Assembly (NCBI RefSeq): GCF_022601735.1
Contig: NZ_JAKUMM010000005.1
Span: forward strand, 124,001-188,000
DNA from: Atopomonas sediminilitoris
GTDB lineage: Bacteria > Pseudomonadota > Gammaproteobacteria > Pseudomonadales > Pseudomonadaceae
DNA length: 64,000 nucleotides
Direction: 5' to 3'
The position numbers were made by a program, and so were the translations under genes. Of the stretch, positions 9,959-19,478 are shown piece by piece (the first letter of the stretch is position 1; each line of letters opens with the position of its first letter). The notes below the pieces were generated by a model that searched no databases, had not been told where the DNA came from, and saw only the letters and a list, made by a program, of their open reading frames with translations.

Positions 9959-11245
9959 ATGCTCAGCAGCCACGCCCACTCCTACTACCAAGCCAGCGCC
10001 CAAGCGCGGCCAACCTATGCTCCGTTGCAAGGCTGGCAACGCTGCGATGTGTGTGTCATTGGCGGCGGCTATACCGGCATCAGTGCGGCACTGGCCTTGG
10101 CCGAGCGCGGCTATCAGGTCATCGTGCTGGAGGCCGAACAACTGGGCTGGGGTGCTAGCGGGCGCAACGGCGGGCAAATCAATGTCGGGCTGGCCTGCGA
10201 ACAGAGCACCCTGCGCGGCAAAGTCGGCGCCCAAGATGCCGACAAGCTGTGGCAGCTCTCGGTGGAAGGGGTGGCCTTGCTGCGCCAGCGAGTGGCGCAA
10301 TTCAACATCGACTGCGACCTCACCGACGGCTGCCTGCTGGCCGCCGCCACCACGCGCCAAGTGCGCGACCTGCACGCCTGGCAGCGCGACTTAGAACAGC
10401 ACTATCACTACCCACACCTGCGCTACTTAGATGGCGATGCACTGCAAGCAGCGGTTGGCAGCCCCTTGTATCAGGGCGCCGTGCTGGATCAATACAGCGG
10501 GCACTTGCACCCGCTCAATTACCTGCTCGGCCTTGCCACTGCCGCCCGCACCGCCGGTGTGCGTTTTTTTGAGCACAGCCGCGCTCAGCAGCTTCGTCCG
10601 CAGCGCCAACATGTCGATGTGCACGTCAACGGCGGGCATGTACAAGCACAGCAGGTGATCTTGGCCGGCAACGCCTACATCGGCGACCTCATCCCTTGGC
10701 AGCAGCAGCGCAGCATGCCGGTCGGCAGTTTTATCGGCGCCACCGCCCCCTTGCCAGCTGAGCTAGCCGCTCAACTGATCGCTAGCCGCGCGGCGGTGTG
10801 CAGCATGCAGTTTGTGATCGACTATTACCGCCTGTCCGCCGATAACCGCTTACTGTTTGGCGGCCGCGCCTCGATCACCGGGCGCGAACCGCGTGATCTG
10901 CGCGCCACCCTGCGCCGGCGCATGCACACGGTCTTCCCACAACTGACCGGCTACGATTTCGAATTCCTCTGGGGTGGCCTGCTGGCCATGACCGCCAACC
11001 GTGCGCCGCAATTTGGCCGCTTGGGGACACAGGTGTACTACGCCCAAGGCTACAGCGGCCAAGGAGTCGCACTGTCCGGCTTAGCGGGCTTACTGATGGC
11101 CGAGGCCATCGCCTGCGACAGCCAACGGTTTGATCTGTTTAGCCGCCTACCGCACAGCCCCGTGCCGCCCGGCAGTCACCTGCAAACCGCTGCACGTTTA
11201 GGTGCGGTGGCTTGGTATCAGCTGCGCGATGCGCTCGGGCTATAA
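9959..11245 (+). CDS. puuB: FAD-dependent gamma-glutamylputrescine oxidoreductase (PuuB/PauB family)
   Basis: DAO-family flavoprotein of 428 residues that oxidises gamma-glutamyl-polyamines to the aldehyde, the step after SpuI/SpuB. The N-terminal dinucleotide motif CDVCVIGGGYTGISAALALA and the following EAEQLGWGASGRNGGQ are diagnostic of the PuuB/OrdL group; the C-terminal YYAQGYSGQGVALSGLAG closes the FAD site. The start is placed at 9959, after AAAAGGAAG, rather than ten codons upstream. Pseudomonads carry several PauB paralogues, so substrate range is inferred from its position beside spuI. Confidence 0.88.
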   Translation: MLSSHAHSYYQASAQARPTYAPLQGWQRCDVCVIGGGYTGISAALALAERGYQVIVLEAEQLGWGASGRNGGQINVGLACEQSTLRGKVGAQDADKLWQLSVEGVALLRQRVAQFNIDCDLTDGCLLAAATTRQVRDLHAWQRDLEQHYHYPHLRYLDGDALQAAVGSPLYQGAVLDQYSGHLHPLNYLLGLATAARTAGVRFFEHSRAQQLRPQRQHVDVHVNGGHVQAQQVILAGNAYIGDLIPWQQQRSMPVGSFIGATAPLPAELAAQLIASRAAVCSMQFVIDYYRLSADNRLLFGGRASITGREPRDLRATLRRRMHTVFPQLTGYDFEFLWGGLLAMTANRAPQFGRLGTQVYYAQGYSGQGVALSGLAGLLMAEAIACDSQRFDLFSRLPHSPVPPGSHLQTAARLGAVAWYQLRDALGL

Positions 11246-11319
11246 CACTTGCGCACGGCGGCCATACTGCCGTCCAATAACCAGTCGTTCCCGTTTGCAC
11301 CGCCCGGTTTGAGGCTTCG

Positions 11320-11952
11320 ATGAGCAACCCGCGTAAACCACGCGCCAGCAGCCAAGCACGCATTCAGCACATTCTTAGCGCCGCCCGCAGCTTGCTGAGC
11401 GAGCACGGCTTGACGCAGTTGAGCATGTATACCGTGGCCGAACGCGCTGACATACCGCCGTCCTCGGTGTACCACTTTTTCCCTAACGTCGCGGCGCTGT
11501 GTCAGGGCCTAACCGAAGAAGTGCATGCCGCCTTTCGCGCCTGTTTAGAAGCACCAATCGACTTGCCCGCCCACGCCACCTGGCGCGAACTGGCGCGTGT
11601 GATCGAGCAACGCATGCTCACGGTGTACCGCCAAGACCCCGCCGCCTGTCAGCTAATCCTCGCCAGCCACGCGCAAGCCGACATCACCGCCGCCGACCGC
11701 CAACACGACGAACAACTCGGCCAACGCTTGTATCAGTTGTTTAACCAGCGCTTTCAACTGCCGGCACTCGACAACCCCGTCGACCTGTTCACCCTCGCCC
11801 TAGAACTGGGCGACCGCGTGTACGCCCGCTCGGTGCAACTGCACGGGCATATCACCCCGTACTATGCCGAAGAGGGCATGCGGGTGTTTGAAGCGTATTT
11901 GGGCTTGTATTTGCCGGTGTATTTGGTGCCGCAATCACACCGTAGTGACTGA
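11320..11952 (+). CDS. aguR: TetR-family regulator, probable AguR
   Basis: DNA-binding repressor of 210 residues. An N-terminal TetR helix-turn-helix covers about residues 12-58 (ILSAARSLLSEHGL, then TVAERADIPPSSVYHFF). The C-terminal ligand domain is variable. Its place directly before aguB-aguA matches P. aeruginosa aguR, the TetR repressor released by agmatine or N-carbamoylputrescine; this identity rests on context plus family. The start at 11320 has GAGG seven bases upstream. Two similar palindromes before aguB (12501 and 12563) are the likely operators. Confidence 0.8.
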   Translation: MSNPRKPRASSQARIQHILSAARSLLSEHGLTQLSMYTVAERADIPPSSVYHFFPNVAALCQGLTEEVHAAFRACLEAPIDLPAHATWRELARVIEQRMLTVYRQDPAACQLILASHAQADITAADRQHDEQLGQRLYQLFNQRFQLPALDNPVDLFTLALELGDRVYARSVQLHGHITPYYAEEGMRVFEAYLGLYLPVYLVPQSHRSD

Positions 11953-12018
11953 GCTACAGAAGTTAACGCTAACTCCCCTGCATCGCCCTCAGCCTCCTGC
12001 ATCTATGCCGTCGTCCAT

Positions 12019-12035
12019 AAGCCCATCGGGCTTTG
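12019..12035 (+). terminator. Probable aguR terminator
   Basis: AAGCCC, ATC, GGGCTT followed by T then GCG, 66 bases after the aguR stop. It is a short rho-independent-like hairpin with a brief T-run. Confidence 0.45.
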
Positions 12036-12129
12036 CGCGTGCTGCTGGAGGAGGCATTGGTGCAGGTCTGTAGTTTGGCGGTTTGCAGATTAAAACTACG
12101 AAAAGCTTTTTGGCGAAGCCATCACTTAT

Positions 12130-12360
12130 GGTGCGACTTGCACCAATCGCCCCTTTTATCCGACTGAGCGCAGGCTGGCTGTAGTGGGGTAAGCCGCAGG
12201 GATGCGGCGCAAGCGGCGATGGGCTAGGGATAGCCCTTCGCCGTGGCCCCACGTAAGCCTGCCGGAGCGATGGGACTCGGCGCAGCCGAGCCGGATAGTC
12301 GGGGCGAGCGGTTTTGCGTACTTTTGCCAAGACAAAAGTGCGCCGCCCGGCAAGGGCGGA
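12130..12360. repeat. Hairpin-array element, probable dispersed repeat
   Basis: Six perfect small stem-loops occur in about 230 bases: GGTGC/GCACC (12130-12144), GCCGCA/TGCGGC (12193-12208), GGGCTA/TAGCCC (12221-12236), CTCGGC/GCCGAG (12276-12290), ACTTTTG/CAAAAGT (12320-12339) and CCGCCC/GGGCGG (12343-12359). The second and third share the same GGGA loop. The order (stem-GGGA-stem units, then ACTTTTG...CAAAAGT, then CCGCCC...GGGCGG) resembles mosaic intergenic repeats I recall from pseudomonads; copy number cannot be tested here. Confidence 0.55.
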
Positions 12361-12500
12361 ACAAGAGGGCTCGATACACTCAGCAGTCAGCTTGGCGCAG
12401 TAGGTCAAAACCCACCGCTTTGCACTCCCCAGCAGGCCTGCGCCCTGCCATCCGGGTTATGCCTGTGACTAACCCGGCCTACAAACCCCGCCACCATATA

Positions 12501-12576
12501 CCGATCTTTATCGGCCTTAGTGCCGAATAAAACCGACAAACGAAAATAATCACCTATCAAAATCGATATTTATCGG
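12501..12576. promoter_or_regulatory. Paired operator and promoter of aguBA
   Basis: CCGATCTTTATCGG (12501-12514) and TCGATATTTATCGG (12563-12576) share CGAT-N4-ATCGG and lie 62 bases apart, close to six helical turns. The second abuts a TATAAA at 12578-12583 that could be the aguB -10. The arrangement suits repression by a TetR dimer pair, most simply AguR. Confidence 0.6.
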
Positions 12577-12647
12577 TTATAAAATCCCCACTCGCAACAT
12601 CTGCTAGCCTCAGATAACGCTCATCCACCGACTTTTCGAGGTGCTCT

Positions 12648-13529
12648 ATGTCACGCATGGTTACCGTCGCCGCCACCCAGATGGCGTGCTCGTGGGATTC
12701 ACAGGCCAATATCGCCAACGCCGAAAAGCTGGTGCGCCAAGCCGCTGCCAAAGGCGCGCAGATCATCCTGATTCAGGAGCTGTTCGAAACCCCGTACTTC
12801 TGCCAAAAGCAGAACGCCGACTACACCCAGCTGGCCACCAGCGTGGAAGAAAACCCCGCCATTGCCCATTTCAGCAAAGTCGCCGCCGAGCTTAACGTGG
12901 TGCTACCGATCAGCTTTTACGAGCGCGCTGGCCGCGCCCGCTTTAACAGTATCGCCATCATCGATGCCGACGGCAGCAATCTAGGCACCTACCGCAAGAG
13001 CCATATTCCAGACGGCCCCGGCTACAGCGAGAAGTATTACTTCAACCCGGGTGATACCGGCTTTATGGTTTGGGATACCGCGTTTGCGAAAATCGGCGTC
13101 GGCATCTGCTGGGACCAATGGTTCCCAGAGTGCGCGCGCAGCATGGCGCTGATGGGCGCAGAAATTCTGTTCTACCCCACCGCCATTGGCAGCGAGCCGC
13201 ACGACCCGAGCATCACCTCGCGCGAGCATTGGCAACGCGTGCAGCAAGGCCACGCCGGTGCCAACCTGATGCCGCTGATTGCCAGCAACCGTATCGGCAA
13301 AGAAGAGCAAGACGGCTACGACATCACCTTCTACGGCTCGTCTTTCATCGCCAACGAGTTTGGTGAGAAGGTGCAAGAGCTAAACCAGACCGAAGAAGGC
13401 ATCTTGGTCCACAGCTTTGACCTTACGGCGCTGGAAAAAACCCGCACCGCGTGGGGCGTGTTCCGCGATCGTCGTCCTAATCTGTACTGGCCGTTGGGCA
13501 CCTTAGACGGCGAGATGGCCTCTGAGTAA
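12648..13529 (+). CDS. aguB: N-carbamoylputrescine amidase AguB
   Basis: Nitrilase-superfamily amidohydrolase, 293 residues, converting N-carbamoylputrescine to putrescine, CO2 and ammonia. The catalytic triad is visible: Glu44 in [10 protein letters not shown], Lys117 in [12 protein letters not shown] and Cys154 in [12 protein letters not shown]. The ATG at 12648 follows GAGG by six bases. aguA follows after 86 bases, so both enzymes of agmatine breakdown are in one unit. The product feeds the spu pathway encoded upstream. Confidence 0.96.
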   Translation: MSRMVTVAATQMACSWDSQANIANAEKLVRQAAAKGAQIILIQELFETPYFCQKQNADYTQLATSVEENPAIAHFSKVAAELNVVLPISFYERAGRARFNSIAIIDADGSNLGTYRKSHIPDGPGYSEKYYFNPGDTGFMVWDTAFAKIGVGICWDQWFPECARSMALMGAEILFYPTAIGSEPHDPSITSREHWQRVQQGHAGANLMPLIASNRIGKEEQDGYDITFYGSSFIANEFGEKVQELNQTEEGILVHSFDLTALEKTRTAWGVFRDRRPNLYWPLGTLDGEMASE

Positions 13530-13615
13530 GCCTCTTCCAAGCGCGTGCTGGGTACACCGACACGCGCTACTGGCCGATTGATCTTCGTTATTCCCGCTTT
13601 CGCATTGGTGACCTC

Positions 13616-14725
13616 ATGACCACACTGACCAGCACACCCCGCGCCGATGGCTTTCGCATGCCTGCCGAGTGGGAGGCGCACACGCAAACGTGGATGGTGT
13701 GGCCCGAACGCCCCGATAACTGGCGCTTAGGTGGCAAGCCCGCGCAAGCTGCTTTTAGCGCCGTGGCCGAGGCCATCGCGCGCTTTGAGCCGGTCACCGT
13801 GTGCGTCAATGCGGGGCAGTATGAGAACGCCGCCGAGCGCTTAGCCGGCCAGCGCAATATTCGCGTTGTCGAAATCAGCAGCGACGATGCGTGGGTACGC
13901 GATACCGGCCCGACCTTTGTGCTGAATAACCAAGGCGAAGTGCGCGGCGTGGACTGGCAGTTCAATGCCTGGGGCGGGCTCAATGGCGGCTTGTACTTCC
14001 CCTGGCAGCGAGACGACCAAGTGGCGCGCAAGGTGCTGCAGATCGAAGGTTGCGCGCGCTATCGCACCGAGGGCTTTGTGCTCGAGGGCGGCTCAATCCA
14101 TGTGGATGGCGAAGGCACGCTGATCACCACCGAGGAGTGCCTGCTCAACGCCAACCGCAACCCGCACCTTAACCGCGAGCAGATCGAAGCACTGCTGGCC
14201 GAGCATTTGGCCATCGACACCGTGATCTGGCTGCCCGACGGTTTGTTTAACGATGAAACCGACGGCCACGTGGATAACTTCTGCTGCTACGTGCGCCCCG
14301 CTGAAGTACTGCTGGCGTGGACTGACGATGAGCGCGACCCTAATTACGCGCGCTGTCAGGCGGCGCTCAAGGTGCTCGAAAACAGCCGCGACGCCAAAGG
14401 CCGCGCCCTCACCGTGCACAAAATCGCCATCCCCGGGCCGCTGCATGCCAGCGCTGAAGAATGTGCCGGTGTTGATTTGGCGGCCAGCAGCCAGCCGCGC
14501 GATCCCTCGATTCGCTTGGCCGGTTCGTACGTGAACTTCTTGATCGTCAACGGCGGCATCATCGCGCCCCGCTTTGATGACCCAAAAGACGCCGAGGCCG
14601 AAGCCACCCTCAAGCGCATATTCCCTGAGCACGACGTGGTGATGGTGCCCGGCCGCGAGATTCTCCTTGGCGGTGGCAATATCCACTGCATCACCCAGCA
14701 GCAACCCGCCCCACAACGCGGTTAA
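13616..14725 (+). CDS. aguA: Agmatine deiminase AguA
   Basis: Guanidino-group modifying enzyme, 369 residues, hydrolysing agmatine to N-carbamoylputrescine and ammonia. Family motifs are the start [36 protein letters not shown], the [15 protein letters not shown] active-site strand, ETDGHVDNF and the nucleophile in [11 protein letters not shown] (Cys358) near the C-terminus. It is the second gene of aguBA. It is convergent with yrfG and the two stop codons share the palindrome GTTAAC, leaving no room for a terminator between them. Confidence 0.96.
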   Translation: MTTLTSTPRADGFRMPAEWEAHTQTWMVWPERPDNWRLGGKPAQAAFSAVAEAIARFEPVTVCVNAGQYENAAERLAGQRNIRVVEISSDDAWVRDTGPTFVLNNQGEVRGVDWQFNAWGGLNGGLYFPWQRDDQVARKVLQIEGCARYRTEGFVLEGGSIHVDGEGTLITTEECLLNANRNPHLNREQIEALLAEHLAIDTVIWLPDGLFNDETDGHVDNFCCYVRPAEVLLAWTDDERDPNYARCQAALKVLENSRDAKGRALTVHKIAIPGPLHASAEECAGVDLAASSQPRDPSIRLAGSYVNFLIVNGGIIAPRFDDPKDAEAEATLKRIFPEHDVVMVPGREILLGGGNIHCITQQQPAPQRG

Positions 14726-15393
14726 CTCGCCGCGCTAAGGCCCGGCAATAGCTGGCGGTAATCCTCTACGGCGGCAAAGGTATCGGTGTCTTTGGGCCCT
14801 TTGCGGCTATCGGGTTGGCGCACGGCCAGCAGGTGCGCCACACCGTACTGCGCCGCGCTGCGCAGCACCGGCAGGCTGTCATCAATAAACAAGCTGCGAG
14901 CTGGGGCAAAGCCGACATCGGCCTGTAGGGCATCCCAAAATGCTTGTTGCTCTTTGGGGTAACCGTAGTCGTGTGCACTGATCAAGCGCTCGAAATAGGG
15001 CGCTAGCTCGACTCGCTCCATCTTCAACGATAGCGAGTCACGGTGCGCATTGGTGATCAACAGCACGCGCTTATCGCTTGCTGCCAGCGCCTTGAGAAAC
15101 TCCGCCGCGTCTTCACGCAGGGCAATCAAGTGCATGATTTCGCGCTTAAGATCAGGGATCGATAGCTTGAGCTCGCGACTCCAGTGGTCCAGGCAGTACC
15201 AACTGAGCTGGCCTTGCTGGGCGGCAAACAGTGGGTACAACTCGTCCTTACTCTGCTGCAACGTTAGGCCATGCAATTGGCCATAACGCGCGGGCAAGTG
15301 CTCCAGCCAGAAGTGATTATCAAAGTGCAAATCCAGCAGAGTGCCGTCCATGTCGAGCAGCACGGTGTCGATCTGGTGCCAAGGTAATTGCAT
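14722..15393 (-). CDS. yrfG: HAD-family GMP/IMP nucleotidase YrfG
   Basis: Haloacid dehalogenase-type phosphatase of 223 residues, the length of E. coli YrfG, which dephosphorylates purine nucleotides. Motif I is [14 protein letters not shown], motif II LLITNAH, and motif [12 protein letters not shown]. It is divergent from nudE with 57 bases between starts, and nudE is followed by cysQ. The same three genes are neighbours in other pseudomonads, so a nucleotide clean-up role for the group is reasonable. Confidence 0.88.
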   Translation of the reverse strand: MQLPWHQIDTVLLDMDGTLLDLHFDNHFWLEHLPARYGQLHGLTLQQSKDELYPLFAAQQGQLSWYCLDHWSRELKLSIPDLKREIMHLIALREDAAEFLKALAASDKRVLLITNAHRDSLSLKMERVELAPYFERLISAHDYGYPKEQQAFWDALQADVGFAPARSLFIDDSLPVLRSAAQYGVAHLLAVRQPDSRKGPKDTDTFAAVEDYRQLLPGLSAAS

Positions 15394-15450
15394 GCCACAG
15401 CCCTTTTACAAAACTTGCGTATGATAGCCGCAGAATGAGGGAGAACTCGC

Positions 15451-16020
15451 ATGCGCGCCAAACCAACCGTACTAAACCGTGAAATCGTTGCCCGCAGCCG
15501 GCTGTTTGCCGTCGAGGAGCTGCAACTGAAGTTCAGCAACGGCGTCGAGCGCACCTACGAGCGTCTAGCCGGTAAAGCCAACGGTTACGGGGCAGTGATG
15601 GTGGTGGCCATGCGCGATGCGCACAACGCGCTGTTGGTTGAAGAGTATTGCGCCGGCACCGACGCCTACGAGTTATCGCTTCCCAAAGGGTTAATCGAGC
15701 CGGGGGAAAGCCCACTTGCGGCGGCCAATCGCGAGCTCAAAGAGGAGGCGGGCTTCGGCGCGCATCACTTGGAATTGCTCGGTGAGTTGTCGTTATCGCC
15801 CGGCTACATGAGCCAACGCATCCACGTTGTGCTGGCGTGGGATCTGTACGAAGAAAAGCTGCCCGGCGATGAGCCAGAGCCAATGGGGCTGTCCAGCGTT
15901 GCACTGGCGCAGCTACGCCAACTGATTAACCACCCACAATTTAGCGAAGGCCGTGCCTTGGCTGCGCTGTACTTGGCCCGCGATATTTTGACCGAACGAG
16001 GTGGGCTGAATGCTCAATGA
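15451..16020 (+). CDS. nudE: ADP-sugar/ADP-ribose Nudix hydrolase NudE
   Basis: Nudix hydrolase of 189 residues acting on ADP compounds such as ADP-ribose, NADH and Ap3A. The Nudix box runs from Gly80 to about residue 102 (GLIEPGESPLAAANRELKEE, then AGF). A good GGGAG precedes the ATG at 15451. Its 3' end overlaps cysQ by 11 bases. A TATGAT hexamer at 15420-15425 could be the -10 of its promoter, though no clear -35 is seen. Confidence 0.9.
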   Translation: MRAKPTVLNREIVARSRLFAVEELQLKFSNGVERTYERLAGKANGYGAVMVVAMRDAHNALLVEEYCAGTDAYELSLPKGLIEPGESPLAAANRELKEEAGFGAHHLELLGELSLSPGYMSQRIHVVLAWDLYEEKLPGDEPEPMGLSSVALAQLRQLINHPQFSEGRALAALYLARDILTERGGLNAQ

Positions 16021-16825
16021 ACTGCCGCTAGACGCCTTAAAACAACTGGTGCGCGAGGCGGGCGCTGCCACTTTGCCCTTTTGGTGCGACAGCGTCGCGG
16101 TAGAGCGTAAAGCCGATGACTCGCCGGTGACCGCCGCTGATCTAGCCGCTAATCGCATTTTGCTCGACGGCTTAGCCACGCTCACGCCGGATATTCCGGT
16201 GCTGTCTGAGGAGTCCTGCGATATTGCATTAGCCACACGACAAGCGTGGCGACGCTGGTGGTTGATCGACCCACTGGATGGCACCAAAGAATTTATCAGC
16301 GGCAGCGATGAGTTCACCGTCAACCTTGCGCTGATCGAGCAAGGCCGTGTGCTGTTCGGTTTGGTCGGTGTGCCCGCGCAAGCGCTGTTGTACTTCGGCG
16401 GCTTACGCCAAGGTGCTTGGCGCGAAGCCGACGGCGGCGAAGCGCAGGCAATTGCCGCGCGGCAAACACACACGCCGCTGCAAGTCGTGGCCAGCAAACG
16501 CCACAGCAGCCCGCAACAAGAAGCACTGTTAGCGCAGTTAAATGAACATGTCGGCGCTTACGAGTTAGTCAGTGTCGGTAGCTCACTGAAATTCTGCCAA
16601 CTGGCTCAAGGCAAAGCCGATTTGTATCCGCGCTTGGCACCCACCTCACAATGGGATACTGCGGCGGCGCAGGCCGTGTTAGAAGGCGCCGACGGCTGCG
16701 TATTACGGCTCGATGGCAGCGTGCTGGAGTACCCGGCCGCGCAAAGTTATCTCAACCCGCATTTCATCGCCCTGCCTGCTGATGCGCCGTGGCGCGAGGC
16801 GTTATTACGCGCGACAAACGTCTAA
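16010..16825 (+). CDS. cysQ: 3'(2'),5'-bisphosphate nucleotidase CysQ
   Basis: Inositol-monophosphatase-fold enzyme, 271 residues, removing the 3' phosphate from PAP and PAPS and thus supporting sulfate assimilation and RNA turnover. Metal-binding motifs are LSEES (Glu67, Glu68) and IDPLDGTKEF (Asp87 onward), with a third Asp in SQWDTAAAQAVLEGADG. It overlaps the end of nudE by 11 bases, so the two are translated together. Convergent with the thioesterase gene that follows. Confidence 0.93.
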   Translation: MLNELPLDALKQLVREAGAATLPFWCDSVAVERKADDSPVTAADLAANRILLDGLATLTPDIPVLSEESCDIALATRQAWRRWWLIDPLDGTKEFISGSDEFTVNLALIEQGRVLFGLVGVPAQALLYFGGLRQGAWREADGGEAQAIAARQTHTPLQVVASKRHSSPQQEALLAQLNEHVGAYELVSVGSSLKFCQLAQGKADLYPRLAPTSQWDTAAAQAVLEGADGCVLRLDGSVLEYPAAQSYLNPHFIALPADAPWREALLRATNV

Positions 16826-16837
16826 CCACACGGATCT

Positions 16838-17287
16838 TTAGCGGTGCAGGACAAACTGGCCGCTGAAGGTCACCACTTCTTTGTCTTCAAACAGCACACG
16901 ACTGTGCAAGTTGATTCGTGCGCGGCCGTGTCGCTGATACACCTTCACAAACTTATCCCACGCCGCATCACCGGGGTCGCTGCACTCGCTGATCACATCC
17001 CCAAGGGCTGGCACGGGGTAATCCACCTTGCCTTGCTGAATCACGATATGCCCATCGCTGATGCCGGCCTCGTGCAAGCGCAAATGCAACCAGCCCCAAC
17101 CTGCCAACACCGCCGCACAGTACAAACTGCCGCCGAACATGCTGCTTTTGTGATTGATGTTGGCAGCCAAGGGCACACCCAAGCGCAATTGTCGCGCCTC
17201 CCAGCTGAGCACCTTGAGGCCCATGGCGCGGGTGAGGGGGATGTCGTGGTGAAGAATGGCTTCTAAATAGCGGGCGGCCTGCGCCAT
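16838..17287 (-). CDS. Hotdog-fold thioesterase-domain protein (YiiD C-terminal type)
   Basis: A 149-residue protein of the putative thioesterase family found as the C-terminal half of YiiD. It shows the hotdog features NINHKSSMFGGSLYCAAVLAGW, with a Gly-rich helix over the active-site face, and a C-terminal beta sheet. There is no signal peptide, so it is cytoplasmic. The substrate is unknown, but the neighbouring MaoC dehydratase on the same strand also acts on acyl chains. The two are separated by a hairpin at 17340. Confidence 0.7.
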   Translation of the reverse strand: MAQAARYLEAILHHDIPLTRAMGLKVLSWEARQLRLGVPLAANINHKSSMFGGSLYCAAVLAGWGWLHLRLHEAGISDGHIVIQQGKVDYPVPALGDVISECSDPGDAAWDKFVKVYQRHGRARINLHSRVLFEDKEVVTFSGQFVLHR

Positions 17288-17339
17288 ACCGTATTCCTTG
17301 TGGCTTAAGACAATAAAGACAACAAGGGGCAGACGCTCA

Positions 17340-17363
17340 AAGGTGACTTGTTAGTCACCTTTT
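17340..17363 (-). terminator. Hairpin after the MaoC gene
   Basis: AAGGTGACT, TGTT, AGTCACCTT form a perfect 9-base stem in the gap between two minus-strand genes. There is no strong T-run on the minus side (four Ts lie on the plus side), so it may act as a weak or bidirectional terminator. Confidence 0.5.
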
Positions 17364-17397
17364 ACTTAAGCGGTTTTAGGGAAATGAACGGCAGGCT

Positions 17398-18276
17398 TTA
17401 AACGCCACGCAGGTAATCCAACTGGCCTTGCAGGTGCAGTTCGCTGCCATCGGCGCTGTACAACGCAAACGTTTTTTTCGTCTCGCTGCGGGAGGCTTCA
17501 CGCAGGCTTAGCTCCGCCGGCAAGAACACCGGACGTTTAAACTCCACCGCCACCTGCACCGCTCGGCGCTCTTCGGTCGGTAGCAGCTTGGCCAAGGTGC
17601 GCGCCTTAAGCCACATGCCGTGGGCAATGTGGCGCTCAAAGCCAAACAGCTTGGCGCTCAACGGGTGCAAGTGGATCGGATTAATGTCGCCGGAAATCCG
17701 CCCATAGGCACGGCCTAAACTGCTGGGTAACGGCCAGCGATCGGTCTCGACTAAACCGTCCAACGTATCGATTGAGTTGCTCTTTACCGCTTGAGGGCCG
17801 CTCACTGGTGCGCCGCGGAACAGGTTGACACTTTCACTGCGCCAACAGCATTCGCGCCCTGACCAAATCTCGCTATGAATACTGAAGGTTTGTCCCTTGG
17901 GGTGCGCCTTGAGCTCGCCCAAATAACACTTCACCCGCAGCACTTCGCGCGGCCACACGGGGCGTAGTTGCTCAATCCGATTGCTGACGTGCACTAAACC
18001 CAACAGCGGGAAGGGGAAGGCTTTATCAGTCATCAACGCCAGATGTAACGGAAACGCCAACATATGCGGATAACTGATCGGCAAAGGGCCTTGGCCCGAA
18101 AAGCCGCAGATATGCCGGTAATGCTGGACATGGCGCATGTCGACACGCTGGTCATCGAGTTCCACCGCCAGTGTGGGTAAGTCTTGTTGTCCGTCGGTAC
18201 GGCGCAGCAAAGCGCGCACATACAAGCCGCTCATCGCTGGGCTTTTTTCTAAACGGACTACATTATCGGCCGACAT
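17398..18276 (-). CDS. MaoC-like acyl dehydratase
   Basis: Hotdog-fold dehydratase/hydratase of 292 residues. The C-terminal half carries the hydratase-2 motif YGRISGDINPIHLHPLSAKL followed by FGFERHIAHGMW, whose Asp and His form the catalytic pair in R-specific enoyl-CoA hydratases. The N-terminal half is the degenerate second hotdog. Family function is reversible hydration of acyl-thioesters; the exact substrate is unknown. An AraC-type regulator is transcribed divergently 191 bases away and is a candidate controller. Confidence 0.8.
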   Translation of the reverse strand: MSADNVVRLEKSPAMSGLYVRALLRRTDGQQDLPTLAVELDDQRVDMRHVQHYRHICGFSGQGPLPISYPHMLAFPLHLALMTDKAFPFPLLGLVHVSNRIEQLRPVWPREVLRVKCYLGELKAHPKGQTFSIHSEIWSGRECCWRSESVNLFRGAPVSGPQAVKSNSIDTLDGLVETDRWPLPSSLGRAYGRISGDINPIHLHPLSAKLFGFERHIAHGMWLKARTLAKLLPTEERRAVQVAVEFKRPVFLPAELSLREASRSETKKTFALYSADGSELHLQGQLDYLRGV

Positions 18277-18467
18277 GCTTTGCTCCTCTTTCTACTACAT
18301 CACTGCGCAAACCCTATTCACACCGAGTTTGCAGATGGCTAGAAAACCATAAATGCATGTATGCGCCCTACTGCCCAAAAGGTTGGCCAAAGCCACGCCT
18401 TTAGCTGCTTTGCAGCACCGGCCTAAGCCAGTAGGATGGCGCTTTCACGACAACAAAGAGTCTAGAT

Positions 18468-19478
18468 GTGTTAACCGATTCTGGGGTGTTACTTCGTCTG
18501 ATTTTGCAAGCCATGACCAGCGCCGGCGTGGATGTTGCCACGTTGATTCAGCGTTGCGGCTTACGCTTGAGTGACTTGCAAGACAAGCGCCTACGCACGC
18601 CACATGCTGCGCAGCAGCAATTTTGGCAAGTGTTACAAGAGCTCACGCAAGACCCCGATATTGGCCTCACCTTGGCCAGCCATTTACCGCCCTATCATGG
18701 GCAAGTGCTGGAGTACTTATTTTTAAGTAGTCCCAACTTTGGTGAAGGGCTGCGCCGCGCAATCAACTACGAACGCTTGCTCAGTGACGCGCTGCAAGGC
18801 CGGCTACGACGTGAGGGCGACCAAGCGATTTTGAGCCTTAATTTACCCAGCGATAGCCAGCGTCCCTTTATCGAACTGCTGGCACATGGGGTGATTACTT
18901 TTTTCCAAAAGATCACCGATAGCAGCTTTCACCCCACGGCATTGCACTTCACCTTTAGCCAAGGGGCGAGCGGTGAGCGCTACCAAGCCTTGTATGGCTG
19001 CCCCGTGAGCTTAGGCAGCACCGAAAACAGCCTACATTTCGCCGCGCACTGGCTGGATACACCCAGCCCGCATGCTGAGCCTGAGCTGTTAGCCTTGCAC
19101 GAACAAGTCGCTAGCGAACGGGTAGCCGAACTGGAACGGCAAGACCTAATCCACGCGGTGCGCCGCGTGATTGGTGAGCACCTAGAAAGCGGCGAGTTAA
19201 GCCTGGAATGCGTAGCCCAGCAGCTGGGCTTGCGCCCGCGCTTGTTGCGCTCACGCCTAGCCAATGCCGACAGCAGCTTCAACCAAATCCTCGGGGATTA
19301 TCGCTGCCGTTTAGCCAAACGCTTACTCGCAGGTACTGATGAGTCCATCGACCAAATCGTCTACCTAACCGGGTTCTCCGAACCGAGCACATTTTATCGC
19401 GCCTTTCGCCGTTGGACTGATCAAACCCCAGTGGAATACCGTCGTAGTCGGCGCGGGGTTAACGATCACGGCGAATAA
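18468..19478 (+). CDS. AraC-family regulator with N-terminal Arabinose_bd-type domain
   Basis: Transcription factor of 336 residues. Residues about 20-205 match the AraC-type ligand/dimerisation domain found in OruR/ArgR-like and lipid-responsive pseudomonad regulators; residues about 235-330 form the double helix-turn-helix (DYRCRLAKRLLAGTDESIDQ, then IVYLTGFSEPSTFYRAFRRW). The start is a GTG at 18468 with AAAGAG seven bases before it. The divergent MaoC gene suggests a lipid or acyl-chain related target, which is inference from position only. Confidence 0.85.
   Translation: MLTDSGVLLRLILQAMTSAGVDVATLIQRCGLRLSDLQDKRLRTPHAAQQQFWQVLQELTQDPDIGLTLASHLPPYHGQVLEYLFLSSPNFGEGLRRAINYERLLSDALQGRLRREGDQAILSLNLPSDSQRPFIELLAHGVITFFQKITDSSFHPTALHFTFSQGASGERYQALYGCPVSLGSTENSLHFAAHWLDTPSPHAEPELLALHEQVASERVAELERQDLIHAVRRVIGEHLESGELSLECVAQQLGLRPRLLRSRLANADSSFNQILGDYRCRLAKRLLAGTDESIDQIVYLTGFSEPSTFYRAFRRWTDQTPVEYRRSRRGVNDHGE

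Larger units (their letters stand above)
11953..12647. other. 695-base gene-free region upstream of aguB
   Basis: No credible gene is present. The left and middle parts (12010-12430) are packed with short hairpins; the right part (12490-12600) is AT-rich and holds two probable operators and the aguB promoter. Frames open on the plus strand at 12202 and 12243 run through the hairpins and read as low-complexity Arg/Gly/Pro-rich sequence, as dispersed repeats often do. Confidence 0.7.

Noticed and set aside
12243-12530. 95-codon plus-strand frame upstream of aguB
   Set aside because: It is read entirely from the hairpin array and the operator region; no ribosome site and low-complexity product.
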